A DNA stretch of 64,000 bases, taken from VRUE01 sp044867645. Its GTDB lineage: Bacteria; Actinomycetota; Thermoleophilia; Solirubrobacterales; 70-9. Where the stretch lies: assembly GCA_044867645.1 (NCBI GenBank), contig JBIOVI010000026.1, positions 35,154 to 99,153 on the forward strand. The letters are read 5' to 3'. The notes below the pieces were generated by a model, which did not search any database, was not told the origin of the DNA, and saw only the letters and a list, made by a program, of their open reading frames with translations. Shown piece after piece: positions 14,889-23,600 of this stretch; the stretch's first letter is position 1, and the number at the start of each line of letters is the position of its first letter. A program made the position numbers and the translations under genes.

Positions 14889-14901
14889 AGAGATCAGTTT
14901 A

Positions 14902-14922
14902 GCGCAACGATATCCGTTGCGC
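14902..14922. promoter_or_regulatory. Operator palindrome of the RES-Xre operon
   Basis: GCGCAACG and CGTTGCGC are perfect inverted arms around ATATC. It ends 13 bases before the antitoxin ATG on the minus strand and overlaps the probable promoter (TAAACT just after it on that strand). The symmetrical site is what a dimeric Xre antitoxin would bind. Confidence 0.7.
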
Positions 14923-15042
14923 GACGCCCTTGGCTGCGGCGCCGAGAGGCTCGGGATTACGGCGATTCGTCTTCGGTGGCTGCTCCACGCCCCGTGACCG
15001 CCGGTGCTCCGGCGCTCGGGTCGCGTTTTATGTTTATGGGAA

Positions 15043-15064
15043 GGGCCCACCTAGCGGTGGGCCC
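15043..15064 (-). terminator. Nine-base-pair terminator-like hairpin
   Basis: GGGCCCACC-TAGC-GGTGGGCCC is a perfect stem with a tetraloop. It begins five bases after the stop of the small secreted protein gene. The following bases on the minus strand (TTCCCATAAAC) are only weakly T-rich. Confidence 0.6.
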
Positions 15065-15069
15065 ATTCT

Positions 15070-15264
15070 CTACCCCTTACAGCCGGGGACTGGTTCGTTG
15101 GCTCCGGGGCCGGTGCCATGACCGGGGGCATGGCACTTAGCACCAGGATCGTTCGGTCCCTTGCTGCTATTGCCTGGACCGAAGTCTGGGTTGCCAAAGG
15201 CCGATGACGCCGGAATCGTCAGGGCACCTACCGTGAGCGCCAAGGCCAATATCTTCCTACGCAT
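15070..15264 (-). CDS. Small secreted Gly/Pro/Asn-rich protein with two cysteines
   Basis: This 64-aa ORF is supported by a good ribosome binding site (AGGAGG six bases before ATG 15264), a clear signal peptide (MRRKILALALTVGALTIPAS, then SAFG) and a terminator right after the stop. The mature part of about 40 residues is hydrophilic, rich in Gly, Pro and Asn, and holds two Cys (GAKCHAPGHG and PVPGCKG) that may form one disulfide. No family is recognised. It is monocistronic, so it stands on its own as a small exported peptide of unknown role. Confidence 0.75.
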   Translation of the reverse strand: MRRKILALALTVGALTIPASSAFGNPDFGPGNSSKGPNDPGAKCHAPGHGTGPGANEPVPGCKG

Positions 15265-15433
15265 GGCGAACCTCCTAACGCGCTGAGCGCGCCTACGGGG
15301 CTCCCAGCTAATCCTCACAGCGAACCGCCCCTCCTCGCTGAACGGTCAGGCTAGCAACGGTGCAAGCGTGGGTGTCAAGCTCGGCTCGATCTTCCTTGCC
15401 GCGCGATCAACTGGTCGAGCCCGAGCAGTCTCG

Positions 15434-15796
15434 TTAGGCTCGCTTGGCGTAGTCGCCGATTTCGCCGAAGTCGACCATCACGCATGGCTCGTCACCCGGC
15501 ACTTCGGCGTCGTGGCCCGGCGGGATCGCGACCACGTCGCCGGCGGTGACCTCCACCTCCGAGCCGTCGTCCATGAAGATCCTCATGCGGCCTGACAGCA
15601 CATAACCGAAATGGGCAACCTGACAGGAGTCGGTGCCCGCGATCGGCTTCACGTTCTCCGACCATTTCCATCCGGGCTCGAACGTCCCCTTGCCGACGGC
15701 GTGACCGGCGAGCTGCACCATCTGAGCCTGGCCCTTCCCCTCGAACGGGCGGACCTCGTCGGGTGAGTCGAAGTTCTTGACTTCAGCGGCAGCCAT
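15434..15796 (-). CDS. Single-domain cupin protein
   Basis: A 120-aa cupin with both motifs: W-S-E-N-V-K-P-I-A-G-T-D-S-C-Q-V-A-H-F-G-Y-V-L-S-G-R-M in pattern form around residues 45-70, and GDVVAIPPGHDAEVPGDEP near 90-108. The start at ATG 15796 has AGGAGAT upstream. Similar proteins occur in many soil actinobacteria with unknown ligands. It is divergent from the alpha/beta hydrolase gene. Confidence 0.8.
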   Translation of the reverse strand: MAAAEVKNFDSPDEVRPFEGKGQAQMVQLAGHAVGKGTFEPGWKWSENVKPIAGTDSCQVAHFGYVLSGRMRIFMDDGSEVEVTAGDVVAIPPGHDAEVPGDEPCVMVDFGEIGDYAKRA

Positions 15797-15916
15797 GGGA
15801 TCTCCTTCCGATTGGGCTTTCTCTGGTCCGACCGTACACGCCGTCGTTGGGCTGAGCAACTGTCTCTGACAAAGAAATTCGCCAACGCTGAATAACGGTC
15901 CCGGGACGCTTCCGAG

Positions 15917-15922
15917 TAGCCT
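15917..15922 (+). promoter_or_regulatory. -10 box of a leaderless promoter
   Basis: TAGCCT lies eight bases before ATG 15931. No ribosome binding site is present. Confidence 0.45.
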
Positions 15923-15930
15923 TGCGAACC

Positions 15931-16794
15931 ATGGTCGCTGAGGCGCGGGCGGGGGTGATTCGCCTCCGCGATGGACGAGCGCTGGCCTACGCGGAATGGG
16001 GCCCTGCCGACGGGCGGCCGGTTCTCCACTTCCACGGTCTCCCCGACGGACGATTCAGCTGGGGCGGGGGCTCCATCTGTGAGGACCGCGGGGTCAGGAT
16101 GATCACGGTCGACCGCCCCGGAGTCGGTGGGTCCGATCCGCGATCGGGGCGCTCGGTAGCGAACTGGCCCGCAGACGTGGAGGAGCTTGCGGAGCAGCTC
16201 AAGCTTGATCGCTTCGCCGTGAGCGGCTGGTCCGCGGGCGGGGCCTACGCTCTTGCATGCGCCCGCGAGTTGCAGCCGAGGATCGACGCGGTGGCGCTCG
16301 TCAGCGGAGCCGGCAGGCTCGACCTGCCCGGCTTCGTCGAGCAGATGTCAACCGCGGCTGCCTGGAAGCTCGCCGCGCGTGTCCCATCGGCGATGACGCT
16401 CGCGTACTCGGCGCTTTCCCGCCTTGCCCGCCGCAGCCCGGGCACCGCACGGAAGGTCCTGTTCTCCGGAATCCCGAAGACGGACAGAGCGGTAATAGAT
16501 CGCCCGAACGTGGGACGGCGCCTTGTGTCCGCCTATGTCGAGGCGACGCGAGCCGGCGGGCGAGGCCTGACCGAAGACATGCAGGCACTGCTCAGCCCGT
16601 GGGACTTCGACCCGACCGAGATCGACCTTCCCGTCCACCTGGTTCACGGCCAGGAAGACACGATTGCACCCCCGGCGCACGCCAAGCACTGGATCAAGAC
16701 TCTTCAAGCTACCCGAGCCTTCTGGGTGGAGAACGCCGGCCACTTCCTGATCGAGGACCACGTCGAGGAGGTTCTCGACCTGCTCGGGACGTGA
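15931..16794 (+). CDS. Alpha/beta hydrolase
   Basis: A 287-aa serine hydrolase. It has the HGLPDGRFSW oxyanion segment, a DRPGVGGSD loop, the nucleophile elbow GWSAGGAYAL (Ser near 105), the acid in VHGQEDTIAPP and the His in NAGHFLIED. This layout belongs to small-molecule esterases and C-C bond hydrolases; the substrate cannot be predicted. ATG 15931 is preferred to TTG 15922 because it fits the leaderless promoter. It converges on the GNAT gene. Confidence 0.85.
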   Translation: MVAEARAGVIRLRDGRALAYAEWGPADGRPVLHFHGLPDGRFSWGGGSICEDRGVRMITVDRPGVGGSDPRSGRSVANWPADVEELAEQLKLDRFAVSGWSAGGAYALACARELQPRIDAVALVSGAGRLDLPGFVEQMSTAAAWKLAARVPSAMTLAYSALSRLARRSPGTARKVLFSGIPKTDRAVIDRPNVGRRLVSAYVEATRAGGRGLTEDMQALLSPWDFDPTEIDLPVHLVHGQEDTIAPPAHAKHWIKTLQATRAFWVENAGHFLIEDHVEEVLDLLGT

Positions 16795-16820
16795 CTCTAT
16801 CTCGCCGAGCCTCTGGCTCT

Positions 16821-16850
16821 CTCACTGACGTTAGAGATGAACGTCAGCGA
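16821..16850. terminator. Hairpin between convergent genes
   Basis: CTGACGTT (16825-16832) and AACGTCAG (16839-16846) pair around a short loop, and the outer bases CTC/GAG extend the stem past one mismatch. It overlaps the stop codon of the GNAT gene and could end transcription from both sides. Confidence 0.4.
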
Positions 16851-17473
16851 GAGTCCCTCCACATTCGCCACATTGGCGGTCCGCCCCTTCCGGGCCGGAT
16901 CTCCTCAGTTACCTCAAAGCCGTGGCGTTCGTACAGTTCCCTGTTCCGGGGCGCGCTCGCCTCAAGATAGGCCGGAAGACCCTCAGCATCGCAGCGCTGC
17001 AGGACGGGGTGCATCAGGATCGAGCCCATGCCGCGCCCCTGGCGCTTGGGGTCGACGCCGACAAACGCCAGGTAGTGGTGCGGCTCGGCGGGATGGTTCT
17101 TCTCGACCGCACTGAGCGCTCCCAACAGCCGGGGCAGGTTTCGACCGAAGATGCGCAGCATCGCCGGCAGCAGGGCGATCTGCTCGCGGACCGCCAGCTT
17201 CCAGGTGCCAGGCGGCTCCCAAACGCATACCCCGGCTGAATCGCCAACCGTGTAGGTCTCCTCGTGGCGAAGCCATACCTCCTTCAGGTAGAGCTCGAAG
17301 CCGCGCCCGGCGATCGCCAGCCTGCGAGATGCATCCGGCAGAAGCCAGGTGAAGAGCGGGTCGTCGTAGAACGCCTTGGCGAGGGTCCCGGCCAGAGTTA
17401 CGGCTTGAGTCGGTCGAGCCTTGCGCACGTCGTAGAGGTCAGGGGTTACCGCGCCGTCGGTATGGGAGGACAT
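16844..17473 (-). CDS. GNAT-family N-acetyltransferase
   Basis: A 209-aa protein. The acetyl-CoA site is visible as LAFVGVDPKRQGRGMGSILMHPVL (V-x-P-x-x-QGRGxG, about 140-160), followed by GLPAYLEASAPRNRELYERHGFEV, the standard C-terminal GNAT helices. The N-terminal half (AFYDDPLFTWLLPDASRR) matches the subgroup that includes puromycin N-acetyltransferase-like enzymes. The acceptor is unknown. Confidence 0.88.
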   Translation of the reverse strand: MSSHTDGAVTPDLYDVRKARPTQAVTLAGTLAKAFYDDPLFTWLLPDASRRLAIAGRGFELYLKEVWLRHEETYTVGDSAGVCVWEPPGTWKLAVREQIALLPAMLRIFGRNLPRLLGALSAVEKNHPAEPHHYLAFVGVDPKRQGRGMGSILMHPVLQRCDAEGLPAYLEASAPRNRELYERHGFEVTEEIRPGRGGPPMWRMWRDSR

Positions 17474-17503
17474 GTCGCCGAGTATCGTCGCCTTCCCGTT
17501 ATC

Positions 17504-17533
17504 TCGCTACAGAGCCGAACCCTTGATTTTTCT
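17504..17533. repeat. Degenerate 30-bp repeat, T-arm-like (copy 1)
   Basis: This matches 17699-17728 at 25 of 30 positions, and all five differences are transitions. The core CGCTAC-GAG-CGAACCC resembles the 3' end of tRNA-Glu on the same strand. It may be a decayed tRNA-end copy; there is no complete tRNA fold. Confidence 0.4.
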
Positions 17534-17698
17534 GCTCACTCCCCGGGGAAAGAGCCGGAAACCAAGGACGCCTCCGAACAAGAGCGCGGCAAGGCGAAGG
17601 CGATGAATGCGGAGGGCGAGTGGCCGGGTCATGCGCGGCCCCGGCGGGTACTCGGCACTTGAAGGCATGCCGGTGATTCTCGGCCGCCAACGCGCGCT

Positions 17699-17728
17699 TC
17701 GCTACGGAGTCGAACCCTCGACTTTTCC
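17699..17728. repeat. Degenerate 30-bp repeat, T-arm-like (copy 2)
   Basis: This is the partner of 17504-17533, 195 bases away. It reads CGCTACGGAGTCGAACCC on the plus strand, close to CGCTACGGGGATTCGAACCC in tRNA-Glu. The 165 bases between the two copies show no gene. Confidence 0.4.
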
Positions 17729-17731
17729 CGC

Positions 17732-20548
17732 CTACGCCTTGACGTACAGCGGCCCGAGCGCCTCTGGGAGCGCAGTCCGAGCCCCACGCCCCGAGATCCC
17801 AAGCTTTGCGTAAGCGCGCATCAGGGTGCCCTCGACGGTCTTCAGCGTTACGCAGAGCTCCTGGGCTATCTCTCGATTGCTCCGCCCGCTCGCCGCAAGA
17901 ACCGCCATGCGCGACTCGGTTGCCGTGAGAGCGTCGGGGCCCTCGCGCACCGCGCGGCGGGGCCTCGCCCCCGCTGCACGCAGCTCTTCCATCGCCTGAC
18001 TGACAACCCCGGCCGCACCGCAGCGGTAGGCCAGGTCGAGACCCTCGGCAAGCGGCTCACGGGCCGCCGCCCGTTCCCCGCGCCGGCGCAGCTCGGCGCC
18101 AAGCTCGACGAGGGAGCGCGCGTGCTCAACGCGAAAGACCGAGCCTTCCAGGACGTCGACCGACTCGCGAAGGAAGCCCAGGCGATCATCGGGCTCGGCG
18201 ACGATGCCGCTGATCCGCAGCATCGTGCCGACGTAGCCATCGCCGCCGAAGCGACGGGCCACATCCAGCTCCGCCGCCGCGAGCTCGCGCGCCTCCTTTG
18301 CCTCACCTCTGCGGTGGGCAAGGAGCACTTCGACCGGATGCCTGACGTCGTTGTTGGTGCGCAGACCCGGACCGTCCGCTTCCCCCCGTCCTCGCAGCAC
18401 CTCGAGGTCGGCTGCCGCCTCGTCGTGGCGCCCCTGCTCGAGGCGCAGCTGCGCGCGCGCCCAGAAGAGGCTGAAGCTGCCGGGCGCCTCCTTGTGCCAG
18501 TGCTCGGGCTCCGCCGCCTCCAGGGCGCCCTCGACGGCCTCGAGCTCGCCACTGTCGAGCAGCGCCAGCGCGTGGACGCCGTGCGCCCAGGCCCGGTGGG
18601 CGCCTGGGTCGGCGATGGCGAGGGCAGCCCGGGCGCCCGATACCGCGTCCGGCAGGGCGCCCCGTCGGTAGCGGGCGCAAGCCAGGGTCAGTTCCACGGC
18701 GAAGACCTCGCGGACCCGGCCCTCGCTCCGCGTCGCCTCGAGCTTTTCGCGCGCGGAGGACTCAGCCAGGTCCGGGCGGTCGCTGAAGATCAAGATCCAG
18801 GCGGCGATGAACCACAGCTCCCCGGTAAGTCCGCCGTTGCGGAAGCCGCCCTCCCGCAGGGCCCGCTCGGCGAGTTCGGCGGATTCCGCCGCGCGTTCGC
18901 CGGTGAGCGCGACGCCGGCAGCCATCGCGGTCAGGATGGGCTGCGCCGCGGGTCCCTCGGGCACTTGCCCCGCATAGGAGGCCAAACGCTCGAGCCCCCT
19001 CTCTCGAGCCTCCTCGGAGAAGAGGGCGTAGGTGATCAGCTCGGCGTCGATCCGCTGCTGGAGGACCGGGTCGCTCTCGCCAATCCGCTCGATCTCTCGG
19101 TCCAAAACGGCGACGGCCTCGGGGAAGCGGTTGGTCGAGGCGAGGATCTGAGCCTGGGCGATCGCAATCTCGGCTCGGCTTTGGGAGTCCCCCGAGCGCT
19201 GCGACGCCTCGGCAAGGTGGGCAAGCGCCTCGTCCGCGTCTCCGGCCGCATCCTCGGCGCTCGCCAGCTCCCAGAGAACCTCTGCGCGCACGTCTGTGGG
19301 CGGCGGCTCTTCGAGAGCGCGGGCCAGCGCACTCGCCGCCAGGTCCGGCGCGCCGCGCCGCACTGCGGTGGCGGCGAACTCGCGCAGGCGCTCCACCACC
19401 CATGGGTCGTCCTCGGGCAGGCAGGAGAGCAGGTGGCCGGCCACGCGATCGGCTCCGGCCCCCTCGCGATCGAGCAGCCGCGCGGCGGAGCGGTGCCAGG
19501 TGTCCATCTGACCGGCGGAGATGCGCGCCTCCACAGCGGCACGTACGACCGGGTGGGTGAAGCGTGGAATATCGCCTCCATCGAGGATGCCGCGGCCGCG
19601 CAGCTGCTCGACGATCCCCGCAACCCGTGCGGCCGGCACATCGCTGAGGAAAGCGACTCGTCCTGGCCGCGCCCGCTCGCCAAGCACCGCGATCGCTCCG
19701 GCCACGGACGGCGCGGCCCTATCGACCGACTCGATCCGCCGCCAAACGTGGCGTGCCAGCCCCTCGGCGTCGATTCGCCCGACCGCCTCGATCGAGGAGT
19801 CGTCCGGGCGCAGGTCTTCATCCCGGAGCGCCACGAGCGTCTCGCGCAAATAGAGGGGGGAGCCGCCGGTGCGCTCCACGGAGGCGGAGATGAAGTCAGG
19901 CGACGGTTCGGCGTCGAAGATCGCGCGAGCAAACTGCTCGGCACCCGAGGCGCTCAACGGCCGCGGCTCGATGTGGGAATCAGCCATCTCCCTCAGCTCA
20001 TCGAGCACCATCGGCGCCTCCTCCCCGGTCCTCTCGGCGATTACGACGATGACGGCAAGCCCCTCCAGCCGGCGACACAGATAGAGCAGGTGGCGAAGCG
20101 AGGGGTAGTCGGCCCACTGCACGTCGTCGACCGCGACCAGCAACGGATCGCGCTGTGCCAACTCGGCGACGAGCCAGTAGAGGCCATGCAGGACCTGGAA
20201 GGAGAGGTCCGCGTCGCCCCCATCGGGCCCCGCAGCGCCGAAGACGGCGGCTGCACCCTGCGCCAGCGCCTCGCGCTCGGCTGCGTCCAGCCTCCGGAGA
20301 ACCGGCTCATAGAGCTGGCGCACGACGCCGAACGGGAAGCCGCGCTCCAGCTCGACGCCGGTCGCCTCGAACACCCGGAATCCCTGCGCGGCGCCCATCC
20401 GGCACGCCTCGTCAAGGAGGCTGGTCTTACCGATGCCCGCCGGGCCCTCGATCCAGGCACAGCATCCGTCCTTCCCACCTGCCGCGTCGAGCGCCTGCTC
20501 GATCGCCATCAGCTCATCGGAACGCTCAATCAGCTCAGACTCGGACAC
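17732..20548 (-). CDS. LAL-type LuxR-family ATPase transcriptional regulator
   Basis: A 938-aa regulator of the large ATP-binding LuxR type. Walker A is GPAGIGKT (35-42), and the Walker B region is LLVAVDDVQWADYPSLR (about 136-152). Then follow a winged region, a long alpha-solenoid (TPR-like) middle and a C-terminal HTH: LTATESRMAVLAASGRSNREIAQELCVTLKTVEGTLMRAYAKLGI. ATP-dependent, inducer-controlled activators such as MalT are the model. It is divergent from the cyclase-AAA gene with about 80 bp between them, so one may control the other. No target can be named. Confidence 0.92.
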   Translation of the reverse strand: MSESELIERSDELMAIEQALDAAGGKDGCCAWIEGPAGIGKTSLLDEACRMGAAQGFRVFEATGVELERGFPFGVVRQLYEPVLRRLDAAEREALAQGAAAVFGAAGPDGGDADLSFQVLHGLYWLVAELAQRDPLLVAVDDVQWADYPSLRHLLYLCRRLEGLAVIVVIAERTGEEAPMVLDELREMADSHIEPRPLSASGAEQFARAIFDAEPSPDFISASVERTGGSPLYLRETLVALRDEDLRPDDSSIEAVGRIDAEGLARHVWRRIESVDRAAPSVAGAIAVLGERARPGRVAFLSDVPAARVAGIVEQLRGRGILDGGDIPRFTHPVVRAAVEARISAGQMDTWHRSAARLLDREGAGADRVAGHLLSCLPEDDPWVVERLREFAATAVRRGAPDLAASALARALEEPPPTDVRAEVLWELASAEDAAGDADEALAHLAEASQRSGDSQSRAEIAIAQAQILASTNRFPEAVAVLDREIERIGESDPVLQQRIDAELITYALFSEEARERGLERLASYAGQVPEGPAAQPILTAMAAGVALTGERAAESAELAERALREGGFRNGGLTGELWFIAAWILIFSDRPDLAESSAREKLEATRSEGRVREVFAVELTLACARYRRGALPDAVSGARAALAIADPGAHRAWAHGVHALALLDSGELEAVEGALEAAEPEHWHKEAPGSFSLFWARAQLRLEQGRHDEAAADLEVLRGRGEADGPGLRTNNDVRHPVEVLLAHRRGEAKEARELAAAELDVARRFGGDGYVGTMLRISGIVAEPDDRLGFLRESVDVLEGSVFRVEHARSLVELGAELRRRGERAAAREPLAEGLDLAYRCGAAGVVSQAMEELRAAGARPRRAVREGPDALTATESRMAVLAASGRSNREIAQELCVTLKTVEGTLMRAYAKLGISGRGARTALPEALGPLYVKA

Positions 20549-20628
20549 GGGATGGGACGGTAACGGCCGCGGCGCCCTCGGTGGACCGACCCGCGTACCC
20601 GCGGCGGCATGCGAGAAGATGTGCGTCG

Positions 20629-23600
20629 ATGGCTGGGGTTGCGATCGTCGTCTTCAGTGACTTGGTCGACTCGACGACCTTGCTGGCGACCCTCGGCGAC
20701 GATCGCATGGACAGAGTTCGCCGCGCCCATGTGAAGGACGTGGCCGACGCGGTCGAGGAAGGCGGCGGTCGGGTGGTAAAGACGCTCGGCGACGGGGTGA
20801 TGTCGAGCTTCGAGAGCGCCCTAGGAGCGCTGCGCGCAGCGGCCGCGATCCAGGCCGCGGTGGAGCGGCTCGACGCCGAGCAGGGCGGGATCGGGCTGGC
20901 GGCCAGAGTGGGCGTGGCGGCCGGCGAGCCGATTCCCGACGGTGAGGATCTGCACGGGATGTCGGTGGTGATCGCGAGCCGCCTCTCCTCCGCCGCGGGG
21001 ACGGGCGAGGTCCTCGTCCATGACCTGGTGCAGGCCCTCGTCGCCTCGCGGGAGGGAGTGGCGCTGGAGGAGAGCCGCGACTACGAGCTGAAGGGTGTGC
21101 CGGCGCCGGTGCGGGCCTCGCGGCTGCGCTGGCCCGAGCTGACGCCGAGCCGGGAAGGCGAGAAAGTTCCCTCCGCGGAAGCGGAGGATGCCGATGCGCC
21201 AGAGCCTGAGGTCGGAGATGTGCCGACCAATATCCGACTGCCGCCGATCCTCGCCGCCTACGCCGAGGAGCCGCTGATCGGCCGGGACGGTGAGATCGCG
21301 ATGCTGCGCGAGGAGACGGCGCCACGGCCAGGTCGGCGGGCGGTGCTGATCCTCGGAGAGCCGGGGATCGGCAAGACCCGCCACGCCGCGGCAGCGGCGA
21401 GCGAGGCTCACGCCGAGGGCGCAACCGTCGTGCTGGCGCGCTGCCCACCCGAGGCGGTCGTCGCGTTCGAGCCCTGGGTTCGGGCGGTCGGCGAGCTGGC
21501 GCTTGCCGGTAACGATGCCTGGCGCACCGCGCTGGCGGAGGCGGCCGGCGCCGAGCTCGCCGCACTCGTGCCCGAGCTGAGTGAGCACGCGACGTTCGGA
21601 GATCGCGCCATCGCCGACGAGGTCGTGGCGGCGGAGGGGGGCCGTTACAGGCTCTTTCGTGGTATCTGCTCGGCGCTGGCGTTCGCGGCGGGTGAAGCGC
21701 CCCTGCATGTCGTGCTCGACGACGCCCACTGGTGCGACCCCGCCTCCGCGCAAGCGCTCGGGCATCTGCTGGAGAGCGCCCCTGCGCGACTGGTGCTGGT
21801 GGTCACCGCCCGCGATCAGGAGATGGGCCGAAGGCACCCGGTCTCCAAGGTCGTCTCCGATCTTCGCCGTACGGGCGACCTCAGCGAGCTTCGCTTGGAC
21901 GGCCTCGACGCATCCGGCCTTGCAGCGCTGGTTGGAGCGAGGGTTGGCAGATCGATCACCCCGAAACTCGCCGCGCGTCTGCAGGCGCGTACCTCCGGCA
22001 ACCCGTTCTTCGCCGGTGAGCTGGCGCGCGATCTCGATGGACGCGGTGCCCTGGGAGAAGAGGACGCGCTCGAGGCGGCGCCGGTGCCCGAGGCGGTCAC
22101 CGATCTCGTCGAGGAGCGCCTGGGACGCCTCGACGCCGACACCGAGCGGCTGCTGACCGCGGTCGCGGCGATCGGCCCGACGGCGCCGGTGGGCCTCGCG
22201 GCCAGGGCCGTCGGGCTCGGGCCTGATGAGGCCGAGCGCGCTGTGCGAGAGGCGCTGTCGGAGCGGCTCGTCGACGACGTGGCCGCGGCCGAGCCGACGA
22301 TCGCCTTTCCGCACGCCCTGGTTCGAGAGGCGCTGGTTGCCGGAATGAGCGATGCCGCCGCCGCCAGGCTCCACCTCGCGATCGCGAAGGTGATGGAGGG
22401 TGACGCCGGCGCGGAGCCGGCCGAGCTGGCGCGCCATTACGGGCTCTCGGTCGAGCTCGCCGGCCCCGAGCCGGCGATCGCCGCCTATCGCGCCGCCGCC
22501 ACAGTCGCCGCCGAAGCGCACGATCACGAGCAGGCCGCATCCCATATACAGAGCGCACTGTCGCTGCTGCCAGAGGCCGCTCTCGCCGAGCGCGCCCCAG
22601 CACTCCTGGAGCTGGGCGAGCAGGAGCTGCTCTGCGCCGACCTAGCCCGCGCCCGCCGCTCCTTTCGCGCCGCGGTCGAGGCGGCGCGGGCGACGGGCGA
22701 CGTCGTCACCCTCGCCCGCGCCGCACTCGGCTTCGCCGGCGGCGACATCGGCTTCGGCTGGGAGGTCGGCACCGACGACCCCGCGAGCGCCGAGCTACTA
22801 CGCGAGGGTCTGGAGGCGCTGGGCGAGGGCGAGCCCCGGCTTGCGCTGCGGATGACCTTCCGCCTCACCTACCTGCTGGTGTTCAGCGACGAGGACGAGG
22901 AGAGGGCCGGGCTCCTCCGGCGTGCGGAGCAGCTGGGGCGGCGTCTCGGCGATCCGGAAGCCGCGATCCTGGCTGAGTCCACGAGGATCATCGGCCTGTT
23001 CTCCCGCAGCCCGGACCCATTGCTTGTCTTCGACCACTTCGAGGCGCTCCTCCCCATTCTCGGCCTGGCGGAAGAATGCGACCGCGAAGACCTCCTGTTC
23101 CGGACGGTGCAGCTCTCCGCCTTCGGCTACTACGTGCTCGGGCGAATAGACGATTGCGGTCGGGCGATCGAGCGGATGGGCGAGATCGCACAGAGCCTGG
23201 GCAGCCCCCGCTTCACCTGGGAGGTCGATCTGAATCGCGGCATGCGGCTGCTGGATCGCGGCGATCGCGAGGGCGGGGTGGCGCTGGTTCTACGCGCCGG
23301 AGCGGTGGTGCGGCGGCTGCGCCCCGATATCCACATCGCGATCGCAGCGTTCGGCCTACTCACCACCGAATGGTTCTTCGACGGCGAGGTGGCGATGAGC
23401 CGCAGCGTCTACGAAGCCATGGAGAGGGTGCTGCCGCGCGGGCTCATCACGTCCTTCGTCGCCCTGGCGGCGGCCATGGAAGGCGATCTCGAGACGGCCC
23501 GGCGCACGATGCGAGCCCTGCTTACCGACGACCTCGAGTCGCTGCGGCGCCCGGACGGCCACATGCCGACGGCGGTTTGGGCTTTGGCGCTCACCGCGAC

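Noticed and set aside
17680..17730. Possible tRNA gene on the minus strand before the LuxR gene (GGGTTCGACTCC-like T-loop)
   Set aside because: The T-stem does not pair well and no anticodon arm or acceptor stem could be built. It was kept only as a degenerate repeat.
18122..20563. Long open frame (813 codons) on the plus strand over the LuxR gene
   Set aside because: It mirrors the codon structure of the real gene and has no domain motif. It is a GC-rich shadow frame.
20155..20628. Longer N terminus of the cyclase-AAA protein
   Set aside because: This part overlaps the LuxR gene on the other strand and is low-complexity Arg/Pro, as expected for antisense of a GC-rich gene. The cyclase domain begins at ATG 20629.
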